Shown piece by piece: positions 1 to 5,894 of a stretch of 6,445 bases of DNA. The notes beneath the pieces are model-generated. The model was not told where the DNA came from, did not search any database, and saw only the letters and a program-made list of their open reading frames with translations. Origin of the DNA: Deltaproteobacteria bacterium (GTDB taxonomy: Bacteria; Desulfobacterota; DSM-4660; Desulfatiglandales; HGW-15); contig JAFGDF010000086.1 of the NCBI GenBank assembly GCA_016932235.1, positions 1-6,445 of the forward strand. The letters run 5' to 3'. Position 1 is the first letter of the stretch, and the number at the start of each line of letters is the position of its first letter. A program made the position numbers and the translations under genes.

Positions 1-485
1 GAACTGCCAAAACGCCTGATCTCCTCCTGTGCCTGCCTTTTGCCGTTTGCATGGATGTGACGCTGAATAAGGATCCGCTGTTTCTCTTTTGCTGCTGCGA
101 GCTTTTCTTCAAGCTGACGTATATCAGCATGGTATTCCTCAATAAGGGAGTTGTGCTCGATGAGTTCCTGCTCCAGGGCCCTGGCCCTGTCTGAATATTT
201 CCTTTTCTCGATGAGGGCCTCCCTTGCAAGATCATCCCTCCCCTTTTTAACCGCTATCGGTGCCTTGTCTTCCCAGTAATTAACGCGAGAATACACCTCA
301 TCAAGCTGTCTTTTAACCTTTTTGGCACCAGCCATAACACCTGCACAGGACGCCTTGATCTCTATAAGCGTGTCTTCCATTTCCCTGATCATCATTTTAA
401 CCAGCTTTTCAGGGTCTTCCGCCCTGTCAAGCATGGCATTTATATTTGAACTCACAATATCCCTGAACCTTGTAAATATACCCAT
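1..485 (-). CDS. pspA: Phage shock protein A (PspA), 3' end cut by window edge
   Basis: Membrane-associated ESCRT-III/IM30-family coiled-coil protein. It stabilises a damaged inner membrane and, in enterobacteria, holds PspF inactive until stress. The 161 visible residues start MGIFTRFRDIVSSNINAML, then EDPEKLVKMMIREMEDTL, matching the family's amphipathic N-terminal helix and first conserved helix. A long charged, glycine-poor coiled coil follows, including EDLARE-like GRDDLAREALIEK (about 85-97) and QRHIHAN near residue 145. E. coli PspA has 222 residues, so roughly the last 60 are outside the window. The start is fixed by an AAGGAGGA ribosome-binding site at 492-499, seven bases from the ATG. 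It is transcribed away from pspF, and a sigma-54 promoter lies 35 bases upstream of the start. The family assignment is secure from the sequence; the role in this organism is taken from the family. Confidence 0.96.
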   Translation of the reverse strand, partial: MGIFTRFRDIVSSNINAMLDRAEDPEKLVKMMIREMEDTLIEIKASCAGVMAGAKKVKRQLDEVYSRVNYWEDKAPIAVKKGRDDLAREALIEKRKYSDRARALEQELIEHNSLIEEYHADIRQLEEKLAAAKEKQRILIQRHIHANGKRQAQEEIRRFGS

Positions 486-528
486 TATCTATCCTCCTTA
501 TATGATGTTTATGATTGTGCCAGATGGT

Positions 529-547
529 AAAGCAGAAATCGTGCCAA
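529..547 (-). promoter_or_regulatory. Sigma-54 (-24/-12) promoter of pspA
   Basis: Read on the minus strand the site is TTGGCACGATTTCTGCTTT. The -24 GG (545-544) and the -12 GC (533-532) are separated by exactly ten bases, the spacing sigma-54 requires, and TGGCACG matches the consensus fully. The predicted start point is near 520, giving a 35-nt leader to the pspA ATG. It faces the neighbouring sigma-54 activator gene pspF, as in the enterobacterial psp locus. Confidence 0.9.
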
Positions 548-593
548 AACCTGAAATTCATTAAAAAGTCTGTTTTAACAGCAATTTATATAC

Positions 594-624
594 TTGACAC
601 CGTTTCAGACATATGGTATTTAAT
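594..624 (+). promoter_or_regulatory. Possible sigma-70 promoter for pspF
   Basis: A perfect TTGACA (594-599) is followed after 19 bases by TTTAAT (619-624). The spacing is longer than ideal. The -10 box falls inside activator site I, so PspF bound there would cover it. That fits the negative autoregulation of pspF known in E. coli. The transcript would have a leader of about 245 nt. Confidence 0.35.
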
Positions 625-628
625 GCCA
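614..628. promoter_or_regulatory. Candidate PspF activator site I (15-bp dyad)
   Basis: TGGTATTTAATGCCA sits inside the 17-bp near-perfect palindrome at 613-629, in which only one T-G pair breaks the symmetry. Its centre (621) is about 101 bp upstream of the predicted pspA start point, within the usual range for sigma-54 activator sites. It shares TGGT-N-TT-N5-GCCA with the second dyad 20 bp away. That PspF is the binding protein is inferred from position and gene neighbourhood. Confidence 0.7.
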
Positions 629-633
629 TAAAT

Positions 634-648
634 TGGTTTTATTAGCCA
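634..648. promoter_or_regulatory. Candidate PspF activator site II (15-bp dyad)
   Basis: TGGTTTTATTAGCCA has ten of fifteen positions identical to site I, including both outer tetramers TGGT and GCCA, and belongs to a slightly longer dyad ATTGG/CCAAT. The centres of the two sites (621 and 641) are 20 bp apart, about two helical turns, so both would lie on one face of the DNA. It is centred about 121 bp upstream of the predicted pspA start point. Confidence 0.65.
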
Positions 649-662
649 ATAGCAATTCACTC

Positions 663-735
663 AGAGGCGGTTAAAATTCCTCGCCTCTCGGCGAAACAAA
701 TTCTTAACAGTTTCCATTCAGAAACGCCGAATTTG
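663..735. other. Cluster of short, partly competing hairpins in the pspA-pspF gap
   Basis: AGAGGCG (663-669) can pair with CGCCTCT (682-688). The same bases in TCGCC (681-685) can instead pair with GGCGA (690-694), so the two stems exclude each other. Just downstream CAAATTC (697-703) pairs with GAATTTG (729-735), enclosing an inner stem GTTTC/GAAAC (710-714/721-725). If pspF is transcribed from about 631 these would fold in its leader RNA. No U-tract follows any stem, so a terminator is not supported. Confidence 0.4.
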
Positions 736-746
736 TATCCGGTCGT

Positions 747-798
747 GATTCCGGCCTGTCTGTGCCTTTTCGCACGCAGACAGGCAAAGGCCAGAATC
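747..798. repeat. Long imperfect palindrome upstream of pspF
   Basis: The inner arms CCTGTCTG (755-762) and CAGACAGG (777-784) are perfectly complementary. The stem continues inward through TGC/GCA past a two-base bulge to a CTTTTC loop. Outer arms GATTCCGG (747-754) and CCAGAATC (791-798) extend it with one mismatch, after a six-base bulge on the right side. It is a 52-bp structure about 80 bp before pspF and has no T-tract. Its form resembles dispersed intergenic palindromic elements; whether it recurs in the genome cannot be judged here. Confidence 0.6.
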
Positions 799-878
799 GA
801 GTATTTCTAAGCTTTTCATTAGAATGACCAACCTCCATTGAGCCGACGTTTTAGAATTGGCATTAATCAAGGATCTTT

Positions 879-1916
879 ATGACTGTTATAAAACAGCAGA
901 TCAAAACTAAAACAGTCTCCAAGACTTCTGAGGCACTGGGCCAATCCGAGAAATTTCTTGAGTTTCAGGAACGGCTGGCCAGGGTTGCCCCGATTGACCG
1001 TCCTGTTCTTCTGCTCGGGGAAAGGGGCACAGGAAAAGAACTGGCCGCTTCCAGACTACACTTCCTTTCAAAAAGATGGGAAGGACCTTTTGTTGCACTC
1101 AACTGTTCGGCCTTAAACCCTTCCCTGATCGAGTCGGAGCTGTTCGGTTATGAAAAAGGTGCCTTCACCGGTGCGGAGCAGCGTCGTACTGGAAGATTTG
1201 AGGTGGCAAACGGTGGCACCCTTTTTCTGGACGAGATAGGGACGATCCCTATGGAAGTTCAGGAAAAGATCCTTCGTGTAGTAGAGTACGGCGTTTTTGA
1301 ACGGGTGGGCAGTTCAATAAGCATTGATGTGGATGTCAGAATCATAGCCGCCACTAATGCAGATCTCATAGCACTTGCGTCACAAGGCCGATTCAAACAG
1401 GATCTGCTGGACCGTATCTCCTTTGAGGTACTTTTCCTTCCTCCTCTGAGGGAGAGACATGAAGATATTATTTACCTGGCTAATCATTTTGCCGCCAGAA
1501 TGGCATATGAGCTTGACAGAAAAGAGATCCCCAGGTTTTCAGATGAGGCGGCAAGATCACTCGAATGCTATGCCTGGCCTGGGAATATACGGGAACTCAA
1601 GAACCTGGTTGAGAGGGCCGTATATCGTTCCGAATCATCGGTTATTTCAGAGATCGTTTTCGATCCCTTTGTATCCCCATATGAAAATAATAAAGTGGAT
1701 GGAGCAGATCTCATCAAGACTGAATCCAGGCCGACTGATGTGGAAAAAATTCTGGAGATGCCCTTGGAGGAGGCTGTAAATATCCTCAAGATCCGGCTGA
1801 TTGATAAGGCCCTTAAGGAGACCCGCCACAATCAAAGAAGGGCGGCAAAAAGATTGGGCCTGACCTATCATCAGTTCAGGGGACTGTTTCGCAAGTATTA
1901 TGAAAAATTTAAATAA
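879..1916 (+). CDS. pspF: PspF, sigma-54-dependent activator of the psp operon
   Basis: AAA+ ATPase that remodels sigma-54 RNA polymerase at psp promoters. Visible elements are Walker A GERGTGKE (47-54, K53), the sigma-54-contacting loop GAFTGA (94-99), Walker B GGTLFLDE (112-119), sensor I AATNAD (157-162), FKQDLLDR with the putative arginine finger R179, sensor [10 protein letters not shown] (233-240), and a C-terminal Fis-type helix-turn-helix (about 318-340, ending [15 protein letters not shown]). At 345 residues it has no receiver or other N-terminal sensory domain, as in E. coli PspF (325). W67 in SKRWEGPF aligns with E. coli W56, the surface tryptophan used by inhibitory PspA, so the same PspA-PspF control is likely. 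The position of E. coli R162 is lysine (K173) here. The start at 879 is preceded by AAGGA (869-873). It is divergent from pspA. Confidence 0.96.
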   Translation: MTVIKQQIKTKTVSKTSEALGQSEKFLEFQERLARVAPIDRPVLLLGERGTGKELAASRLHFLSKRWEGPFVALNCSALNPSLIESELFGYEKGAFTGAEQRRTGRFEVANGGTLFLDEIGTIPMEVQEKILRVVEYGVFERVGSSISIDVDVRIIAATNADLIALASQGRFKQDLLDRISFEVLFLPPLRERHEDIIYLANHFAARMAYELDRKEIPRFSDEAARSLECYAWPGNIRELKNLVERAVYRSESSVISEIVFDPFVSPYENNKVDGADLIKTESRPTDVEKILEMPLEEAVNILKIRLIDKALKETRHNQRRAAKRLGLTYHQFRGLFRKYYEKFK

Positions 1917-2098
1917 TTCGAGTCAATAATCTCCCTTGCATCCCGGTAGGATACTATTCCGGCTATCCTGTCTCCCTTCAGAGCCACATCGGCCTTTTCT
2001 ATCTGTCCGGTGAATGTATTGACTATATTGCCGTTGACCAGCAGGATATCGGCCGGTGTATGTCCCAGAGAAACGTGATTAAGGTCTTGTATGTTCAT
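1898..2098 (-). pseudogene. Truncated adenine deaminase remnant (N-terminal part only)
   Basis: From the ATG at 2098 the frame reads MNIQDLNHVSLGHTPADILL, then VNGNIVNTFTGQIEKADVAL and KGDRIAGI, up to EIID. This is the characteristic N-terminal beta-domain of adenine deaminase (Ade, adenine to hypoxanthine). The intact enzyme is over 500 residues long and continues after this point into the amidohydrolase barrel with its metal-binding histidines. Here the resemblance stops at about base 1922, six bases from the pspF stop codon, and the frame ends after NYLNFS, read from the antisense of pspF. The metal ligands and active site are absent, so it cannot be a deaminase. It keeps a plausible GGGGTG ribosome-binding site (2107-2112) and a candidate promoter. 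The family call rests on recognised motifs. A short expressed protein is possible but unlikely. Confidence 0.75.
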
Positions 2099-2125
2099 TT
2101 TTGTTTCACCCCTTTTTTGGCACAA

Positions 2126-2154
2126 ATGATATACATTCCTCAATTTCCACTCAA
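2126..2154 (-). promoter_or_regulatory. Candidate sigma-70 promoter of the adenine deaminase remnant
   Basis: On the minus strand TTGAGT (2154-2149) and TATCAT (2131-2126) are separated by 17 bases, matching four and five of six consensus positions. A transcript would start near 2119, about 20 bases before the ATG. Its -35 box overlaps that of the opposite promoter at 2151-2156. Confidence 0.45.
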
Positions 2155-2179
2155 CAATTATCGAAAAAAATGATATAAG
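2151..2179 (+). promoter_or_regulatory. Candidate sigma-70 promoter of the Skp-like/secreted-protein operon
   Basis: TCAACA (2151-2156) and TATAAG (2174-2179) are 17 bases apart, matching four and five of six consensus positions. The transcript would begin near 2186 and have a leader of about 43 nt. It shares bases with the -35 box of the divergent promoter, so only one could be occupied at a time. Confidence 0.4.
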
Positions 2180-2228
2180 GAATATTAATTATTTGAGCGG
2201 AGCAATCCATTAATGGGGAAAAAGGCTT

Positions 2229-2804
2229 ATGAATAGATTATGTAGAAAGATGCAATGGACTATTATTTTTGCATTGACCCTATTTTGTTTAAATGCCTGT
2301 GAAACCACGCCAAACAAACCACTGGAACCGCAAATCATTGCCCCTTTAGCTCAAGAAGATTACGGCGTGGGATATATCAATCTGCAAAGATTAATCAACG
2401 AGTCTGAAATAGGGAAGGTCGCGATAGATGATTTCTTAAAATTTGCCAGGGAGAGAGAAGCGGTCCCCGCAGCCAAATTAGAGGAAGTAAATAGATTGCG
2501 CGATATTCTCAACAGAAAAGGGCATGAGATGAGTCATTCTGAAATGGACATCAAAAAGCAGGAGATTGAAAAAATTTATAAGGAATATCAGCAACTTTTT
2601 TCAGATGCAAGGAAAGACATCACTATTAAAAAAAACGAACTTATATCCATGGTATTACAACAAGCAGAATCGGCTCTAAAAGAAGTGGCAAAAAGAATGA
2701 AATTTTCCATCATCCTGAAAGATCCCAATTTAATTGCCTATATTGATCCGGATGTTGATGTCACGGATTCCGTTCTGGAGGAGATGAAAGGCACCAATCA
2801 ATAA
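2229..2804 (+). CDS. Lipid-anchored Skp/OmpH-family periplasmic protein
   Basis: Skp-family proteins are trimeric holdases that keep unfolded envelope proteins soluble in the periplasm. This 191-residue product begins with a basic n-region, a hydrophobic core (about 10-20) and a lipobox LNAC, so C24 should be lipidated. Residue +2 is E, not D, so outer-membrane sorting by Lol is expected if E. coli rules apply. A polar linker (25-44) leads to the family's first strand GVGYINLQRLINES (46-59). A long charged coiled-coil hairpin (about 62-150) is followed by the closing strands KFSIILKD and the terminal DVTDSVLEEM (176-186). Classical Skp is soluble, so the lipid anchor is unusual. The ribosome-binding site is weak: AAAGG only three bases from the ATG, or GGGG at 2215-2218. 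It is followed after 14 bases by the next start, implying co-translation. No partner can be proved from sequence. Confidence 0.85.
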   Translation: MNRLCRKMQWTIIFALTLFCLNACETTPNKPLEPQIIAPLAQEDYGVGYINLQRLINESEIGKVAIDDFLKFAREREAVPAAKLEEVNRLRDILNRKGHEMSHSEMDIKKQEIEKIYKEYQQLFSDARKDITIKKNELISMVLQQAESALKEVAKRMKFSIILKDPNLIAYIDPDVDVTDSVLEEMKGTNQ

Positions 2805-2818
2805 AGGAGATGACAAAA

Positions 2819-4912
2819 ATGATTATGAGAAAAATTATCATTGTGCTCGCAACCGCATCCGTTCTGCTGTCCGTGTCCGTTTCAGCCGGAGCAGAGTCTC
2901 TGCTGATCAACGGTGATGTAAATGCTGACCAAAAGGTGGACCTTCGGGATGTCATTTTTGTCCTAAACCTCATTACCGGAGAAGAGGAGGGATCCGTGTC
3001 GCCCGGCGCTGATATTGACGGAGATGGCATTATCTCCTTGCAAGAGGCATTGTATCAGCTTCAGACTATTGTAGCCGCATATGCCTACCTCCAGCCCTTC
3101 ATTGATGAATATTCAACAAATATTGTAACAGAAAATACCCTGGCCGATGCCCGTTTAAAGGAACTGGAAAAAACATTTTACTTCAATAGCGACACGGGAC
3201 CGGCCCTGAAAATGCCCACGATCGAATTCAAATATGAAGGTTTTGATTTCAGTGTGGATATGGGCTCATATAACCCGCCCGAAGCAACCCCCGAACCCAT
3301 CGACAGTGTACGACTGCTCCTCTATGATTCCGTCTATGAGGAATGGGTCTATGGCCTAAACCAGAACACACAGACCTCATTCCTGACCGAAAACTCTCAT
3401 GGAGATGATTTTTCGGCCACCTATTTCCTGCCCATCGACGGCACAAGAAGGATTTTCGACAATACCGTCAAAGACCTTAATGATATCGACCCGGCCAGGG
3501 GAATCCTGCTCCATGTAATAACAGAAGCCGGTTCAGAGTTCCTGGTAGGAGGGGGCAATACCTTGAGAATTTCGACGGCGATCAGCGCTCAGAGGACGGC
3601 ATCAGATGAGACCAGGAGAATACCCTCAGGTACCGACGATATCCAGGAAAAGGCGGCCCAGGTTGAAACACTTCCTGTTGTTGCAGGGGACTGCCCCTGT
3701 CCGAATGTAGACATGCTGGCAGAGCTGCAAAAATCCTTTGCAAAACAGGGCATCCCCCTTACGGCCGACCACCTGAATATCAAGGAATCTCAGCCGGTCT
3801 TTGCCTGCGGCGACGACTTTAAAGCGATCATCAGGCTTGGAAGCGACCTTGAGGTGCTTGAAAGCCCTGAAAAACTCGGGCAGCGAATACGGGACAACGA
3901 CTTTCGAAGGGTGGAACCGGCAGGATACTTCAGGGGCGCCCATTACCTTTTGATATTGAACTTCTGGAGCTGGTGGAGTCCAAACAACGCCGCATGCATC
4001 TGTCAGTTTTCCTGGGAACTTATCGATGTAAGGACAGCCCGAATCCTGGGCGCCGGATTTGTGGAAAAGGAATGCGGCAACCTGGTGACGGATTTCGATT
4101 CCATGATCGGGGAGATCGAGACCCTGGGTGAATTGTTCATGCTTTCAGACAGCGATTACGATATTCCCTATTGCGATGACGGGAATCCCTGCACCTGGGA
4201 CGCCTATGATCTGAAAACCCGCGAATGCAAGCACAGGGCAAAGGCCAGCCTGACACCCTGTGACGATGGCGACCCTTGTACCCTTGATGATAAGTGTATC
4301 AACGGGAAATGTGTCAGAGAAACCAAAGTCTGCAACGACAATAACCCATGCACCGAGGACTCCTGCGACCCTGAAACCGGAGAGTGCCGGAGTGTCCGTT
4401 TGGCTGACGGCACACCATGTGATGACGGAGATCCGGTGACGGAAAATGATGTATGCATGGAAGGATACTGCGATGGAACAATAAACTTCCCCATTCCCAA
4501 TGTTCCCCGTGCCATTGGACAGCCCTCTTTTTCTCCTGATCCCGTGAATTTATACAGTACAACCATTGTGTCCGTCCCCATAACCACGGATACTCAAAAA
4601 GTGGCCATTCAGTTGTGGGATACCGAAAGGCCATTTTACTTCGCAATGACCTATAAGGACAATCTGGCAGGTCAGAATCTCGCGGAGATCGAAACACCCT
4701 GGATTTCTGTAAACATTTATGAAGACGTGGCAATGGTGTATATGGAATTTGACGTTTACGCCGGAAATTATGGAGGCGCCTATTCTCGTTATACATACGA
4801 TCCTTCCAGGTCGGAGACTTACTATATAGTTTACCAGAACGATCTCCTGGGACATACTGTCGAAAAGGTCTCGGATATCCCCATTGCATGGCTGACTGTG
4901 CAACTGCAATAG
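2819..4912 (+). CDS. Large secreted multidomain protein: dockerin-like EF-hands, CTDC cysteine repeats, beta-rich C-terminus
   Basis: No single named family recognised. The frame opens at 2810, but that ATG abuts AAGGAG (2804-2809); the ATG at 2819 has the right nine-base spacing and gives 697 residues. Numbering here counts from 2810. A signal peptide (4-28) ends SAGA before E29. A dockerin-like pair of calcium loops follows: D36/N38/D40/D44/D47 and D68/D70/D72/S76/E79. Residues 90-290 are unassigned. Region 290-445 has six cysteines (295, 297, 333, 396, 398, 422) and a stretch LIDVRTARILGAG that recalls CsgG/FlgO-type lipoprotein domains (weak). Four cysteine repeats of the C-x5-C CDDGDPCT type (455-554) resemble Dictyostelium CTDC repeats (Pfam PF00526). 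Residues 565-700 are beta-rich, possibly Ig-like. There is no sorting anchor or C-terminal membrane helix, so it is probably periplasmic or released. It is co-transcribed with the Skp-like gene, a possible chaperone for it. Confidence 0.8.
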   Translation: MIMRKIIIVLATASVLLSVSVSAGAESLLINGDVNADQKVDLRDVIFVLNLITGEEEGSVSPGADIDGDGIISLQEALYQLQTIVAAYAYLQPFIDEYSTNIVTENTLADARLKELEKTFYFNSDTGPALKMPTIEFKYEGFDFSVDMGSYNPPEATPEPIDSVRLLLYDSVYEEWVYGLNQNTQTSFLTENSHGDDFSATYFLPIDGTRRIFDNTVKDLNDIDPARGILLHVITEAGSEFLVGGGNTLRISTAISAQRTASDETRRIPSGTDDIQEKAAQVETLPVVAGDCPCPNVDMLAELQKSFAKQGIPLTADHLNIKESQPVFACGDDFKAIIRLGSDLEVLESPEKLGQRIRDNDFRRVEPAGYFRGAHYLLILNFWSWWSPNNAACICQFSWELIDVRTARILGAGFVEKECGNLVTDFDSMIGEIETLGELFMLSDSDYDIPYCDDGNPCTWDAYDLKTRECKHRAKASLTPCDDGDPCTLDDKCINGKCVRETKVCNDNNPCTEDSCDPETGECRSVRLADGTPCDDGDPVTENDVCMEGYCDGTINFPIPNVPRAIGQPSFSPDPVNLYSTTIVSVPITTDTQKVAIQLWDTERPFYFAMTYKDNLAGQNLAEIETPWISVNIYEDVAMVYMEFDVYAGNYGGAYSRYTYDPSRSETYYIVYQNDLLGHTVEKVSDIPIAWLTVQLQ
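4172..4471 (+). repeat. Four cysteine-rich CTDC-type repeats within the secreted protein
   Basis: The units begin at C455, C484, C508 and C537 (29, 24 and 29 residues apart) with CDDGNPCT, CDDGDPCT, CNDNNPCT and CDDGDPVT. The ideal unit is C-x5-C-x4/5-C-x4/6-C. Units 2 and 3 have all four cysteines. Unit 1 lacks the third, with C473 as its last cysteine. Unit 4 has V543 instead of the second. Fourteen cysteines therefore remain. The acidic DDGD/DDGN turns could also bind calcium. Confidence 0.8.
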
Positions 4913-5032
4913 TGATAGGTCAAGGATTTCCCTTCGCGAAGCTGTCTTATAACTGTTTTCACTGCCGTTTTAGATTGGTTCACAATTAGATTCGCCAAAA
5001 AGATTTTTGAGACGTAATTTTTTGTGACAAAA

Positions 5033-5866
5033 TCATTGACGGTAGGGTTCTGTGTGAGAAGGCGAAGAGACAGGGGGCGGTATATCTACCCCTCTTTGAA
5101 GCATATCAGTACCGGGCATCTTATTATCAACGCCCTCTTTAATAAACAGATCGCCTAATGATTCTTCCCTCTTGAACACATCAGCCGTACCGCTATCAAG
5201 TCCTCCGGTTAAACCGGAACCTTCCTGTGCCGGGGAAGTCTCTTTTTCATGGTTCAGCATCTCAAAATCCGTAACAGGCCTTAATAAAGGGGCGACATCA
5301 GGGCTGGTGACAACCATCAATTGACCGGCATTGATATTTATTATCTCATCCGGCCTGTTCAGGCTATAGCCGTAACCGGCCCCTTCCTTAAAGGCCGAAC
5401 CGCTGATCCCTCCGATATAATATGTGAAAAAATTCGTTCCCCTTACCCCTACTATTGCAGTTGGTGTTTCTATCTCATAACGATCCGCTTTATCAATCCC
5501 GAAAGCCCTGTCTGCAAGCATCTTTACTATGCTCTGCACCTTGCCCCTGAATAATTTGAAAACAGCGCTTCCTCCCGACGGCCCGACAGAGAATTCCCTG
5601 ATCTCAACCCTGCTCGATTCTGCCAGGCGCATAATACTGCCGTCTGAAAAACGGATTTCAACCTTGGACGAGCTCTTGGTCCTTATAATATCCCCGACAA
5701 ATATCTCATCTCCCATATTAACGGGACGGGCTTCTTCCCCCGGCCTGGTCACATCAACTTCTCCCGTTATCGCCGTGATTATATTCGATTGAGACGCCGG
5801 TATTAGATATGGCAAAAAGAAGATCAGCATAAAACATATAACTAACATTTTAATATGGTTATTCAT
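5033..5866 (-). CDS. Secreted FecR-domain protein
   Basis: The 277-residue product starts with a signal peptide (hydrophobic 8-22, ending near PASQS, residues 23-27). It continues with a FecR domain (Pfam PF04773): GEVDVTRPG (35-43), MGDEIFVGDIIRTKSSSKVE (51-70), FSDGSIMRLAESSRVEI (73-89) and FKLFRGKV (103-110). The diagnostic IETPTAIVGVRGTNF follows at 132-146. In iron-citrate signalling FecR couples a receptor to an anti-sigma factor through a membrane helix. Here there is no cytoplasmic N-terminal segment, no FecI-type sigma factor and no TonB receptor nearby, so a structural or binding role for an exported FecR domain is more likely. The tail (about 205-277) is rich in E, G, P and S and looks disordered. 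The start is preceded by GAGGG (5875-5871), four bases from the ATG, which is close. It converges on the upstream operon and shares no operon here. Confidence 0.88.
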   Translation of the reverse strand: MNNHIKMLVICFMLIFFLPYLIPASQSNIITAITGEVDVTRPGEEARPVNMGDEIFVGDIIRTKSSSKVEIRFSDGSIMRLAESSRVEIREFSVGPSGGSAVFKLFRGKVQSIVKMLADRAFGIDKADRYEIETPTAIVGVRGTNFFTYYIGGISGSAFKEGAGYGYSLNRPDEIININAGQLMVVTSPDVAPLLRPVTDFEMLNHEKETSPAQEGSGLTGGLDSGTADVFKREESLGDLFIKEGVDNKMPGTDMLQRGVDIPPPVSSPSHTEPYRQ

Positions 5867-5894
5867 TTTTCCCTCAATCTCCAGATCTTATATT

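Noticed and set aside
322..564. 80-codon plus-strand open frame across the pspA start
   Set aside because: It is antisense to the clearly conserved pspA N-terminus and has no ribosome-binding site; a shadow frame.
587..599. IHF site between the pspA promoter and its activator dyads
   Set aside because: The best match, TGTCAAGTATATA on the minus strand, has two deviations from the core consensus and overlaps a possible -35 box; too weak to list.
1948..1969. Hairpin AGGATA/TATCCT as pspF terminator
   Set aside because: It has a 6-bp stem with a 10-base loop and no T-tract, and it lies inside the adenine deaminase remnant.
2810..2818. Upstream ATG at 2810 as start of the secreted protein
   Set aside because: It touches the AAGGAG ribosome-binding site; the ATG at 2819 has normal spacing and still precedes the whole signal peptide.
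4204..4909. Three overlapping minus-strand open frames of 119-191 codons
   Set aside because: All lie opposite the cysteine-repeat and C-terminal parts of the secreted protein, whose frame has a signal peptide and recognisable domains; their sequences show no domain features.
4932..5025. Palindromes CTTCGCGAAG (4932-4941) and CAAAAAGATTTTTG (4996-5009) and an AT-rich dyad near 5002-5033 as terminators between converging genes
   Set aside because: None has a GC-rich stem followed by a T-tract; the stems are short or almost purely A/T. A terminator is expected here but not supported.
5033..5866. FecR-FecI iron-signalling system
   Set aside because: The protein has an ordinary signal peptide, with no cytoplasmic anti-sigma segment, sigma factor or TonB-dependent receptor in the window.
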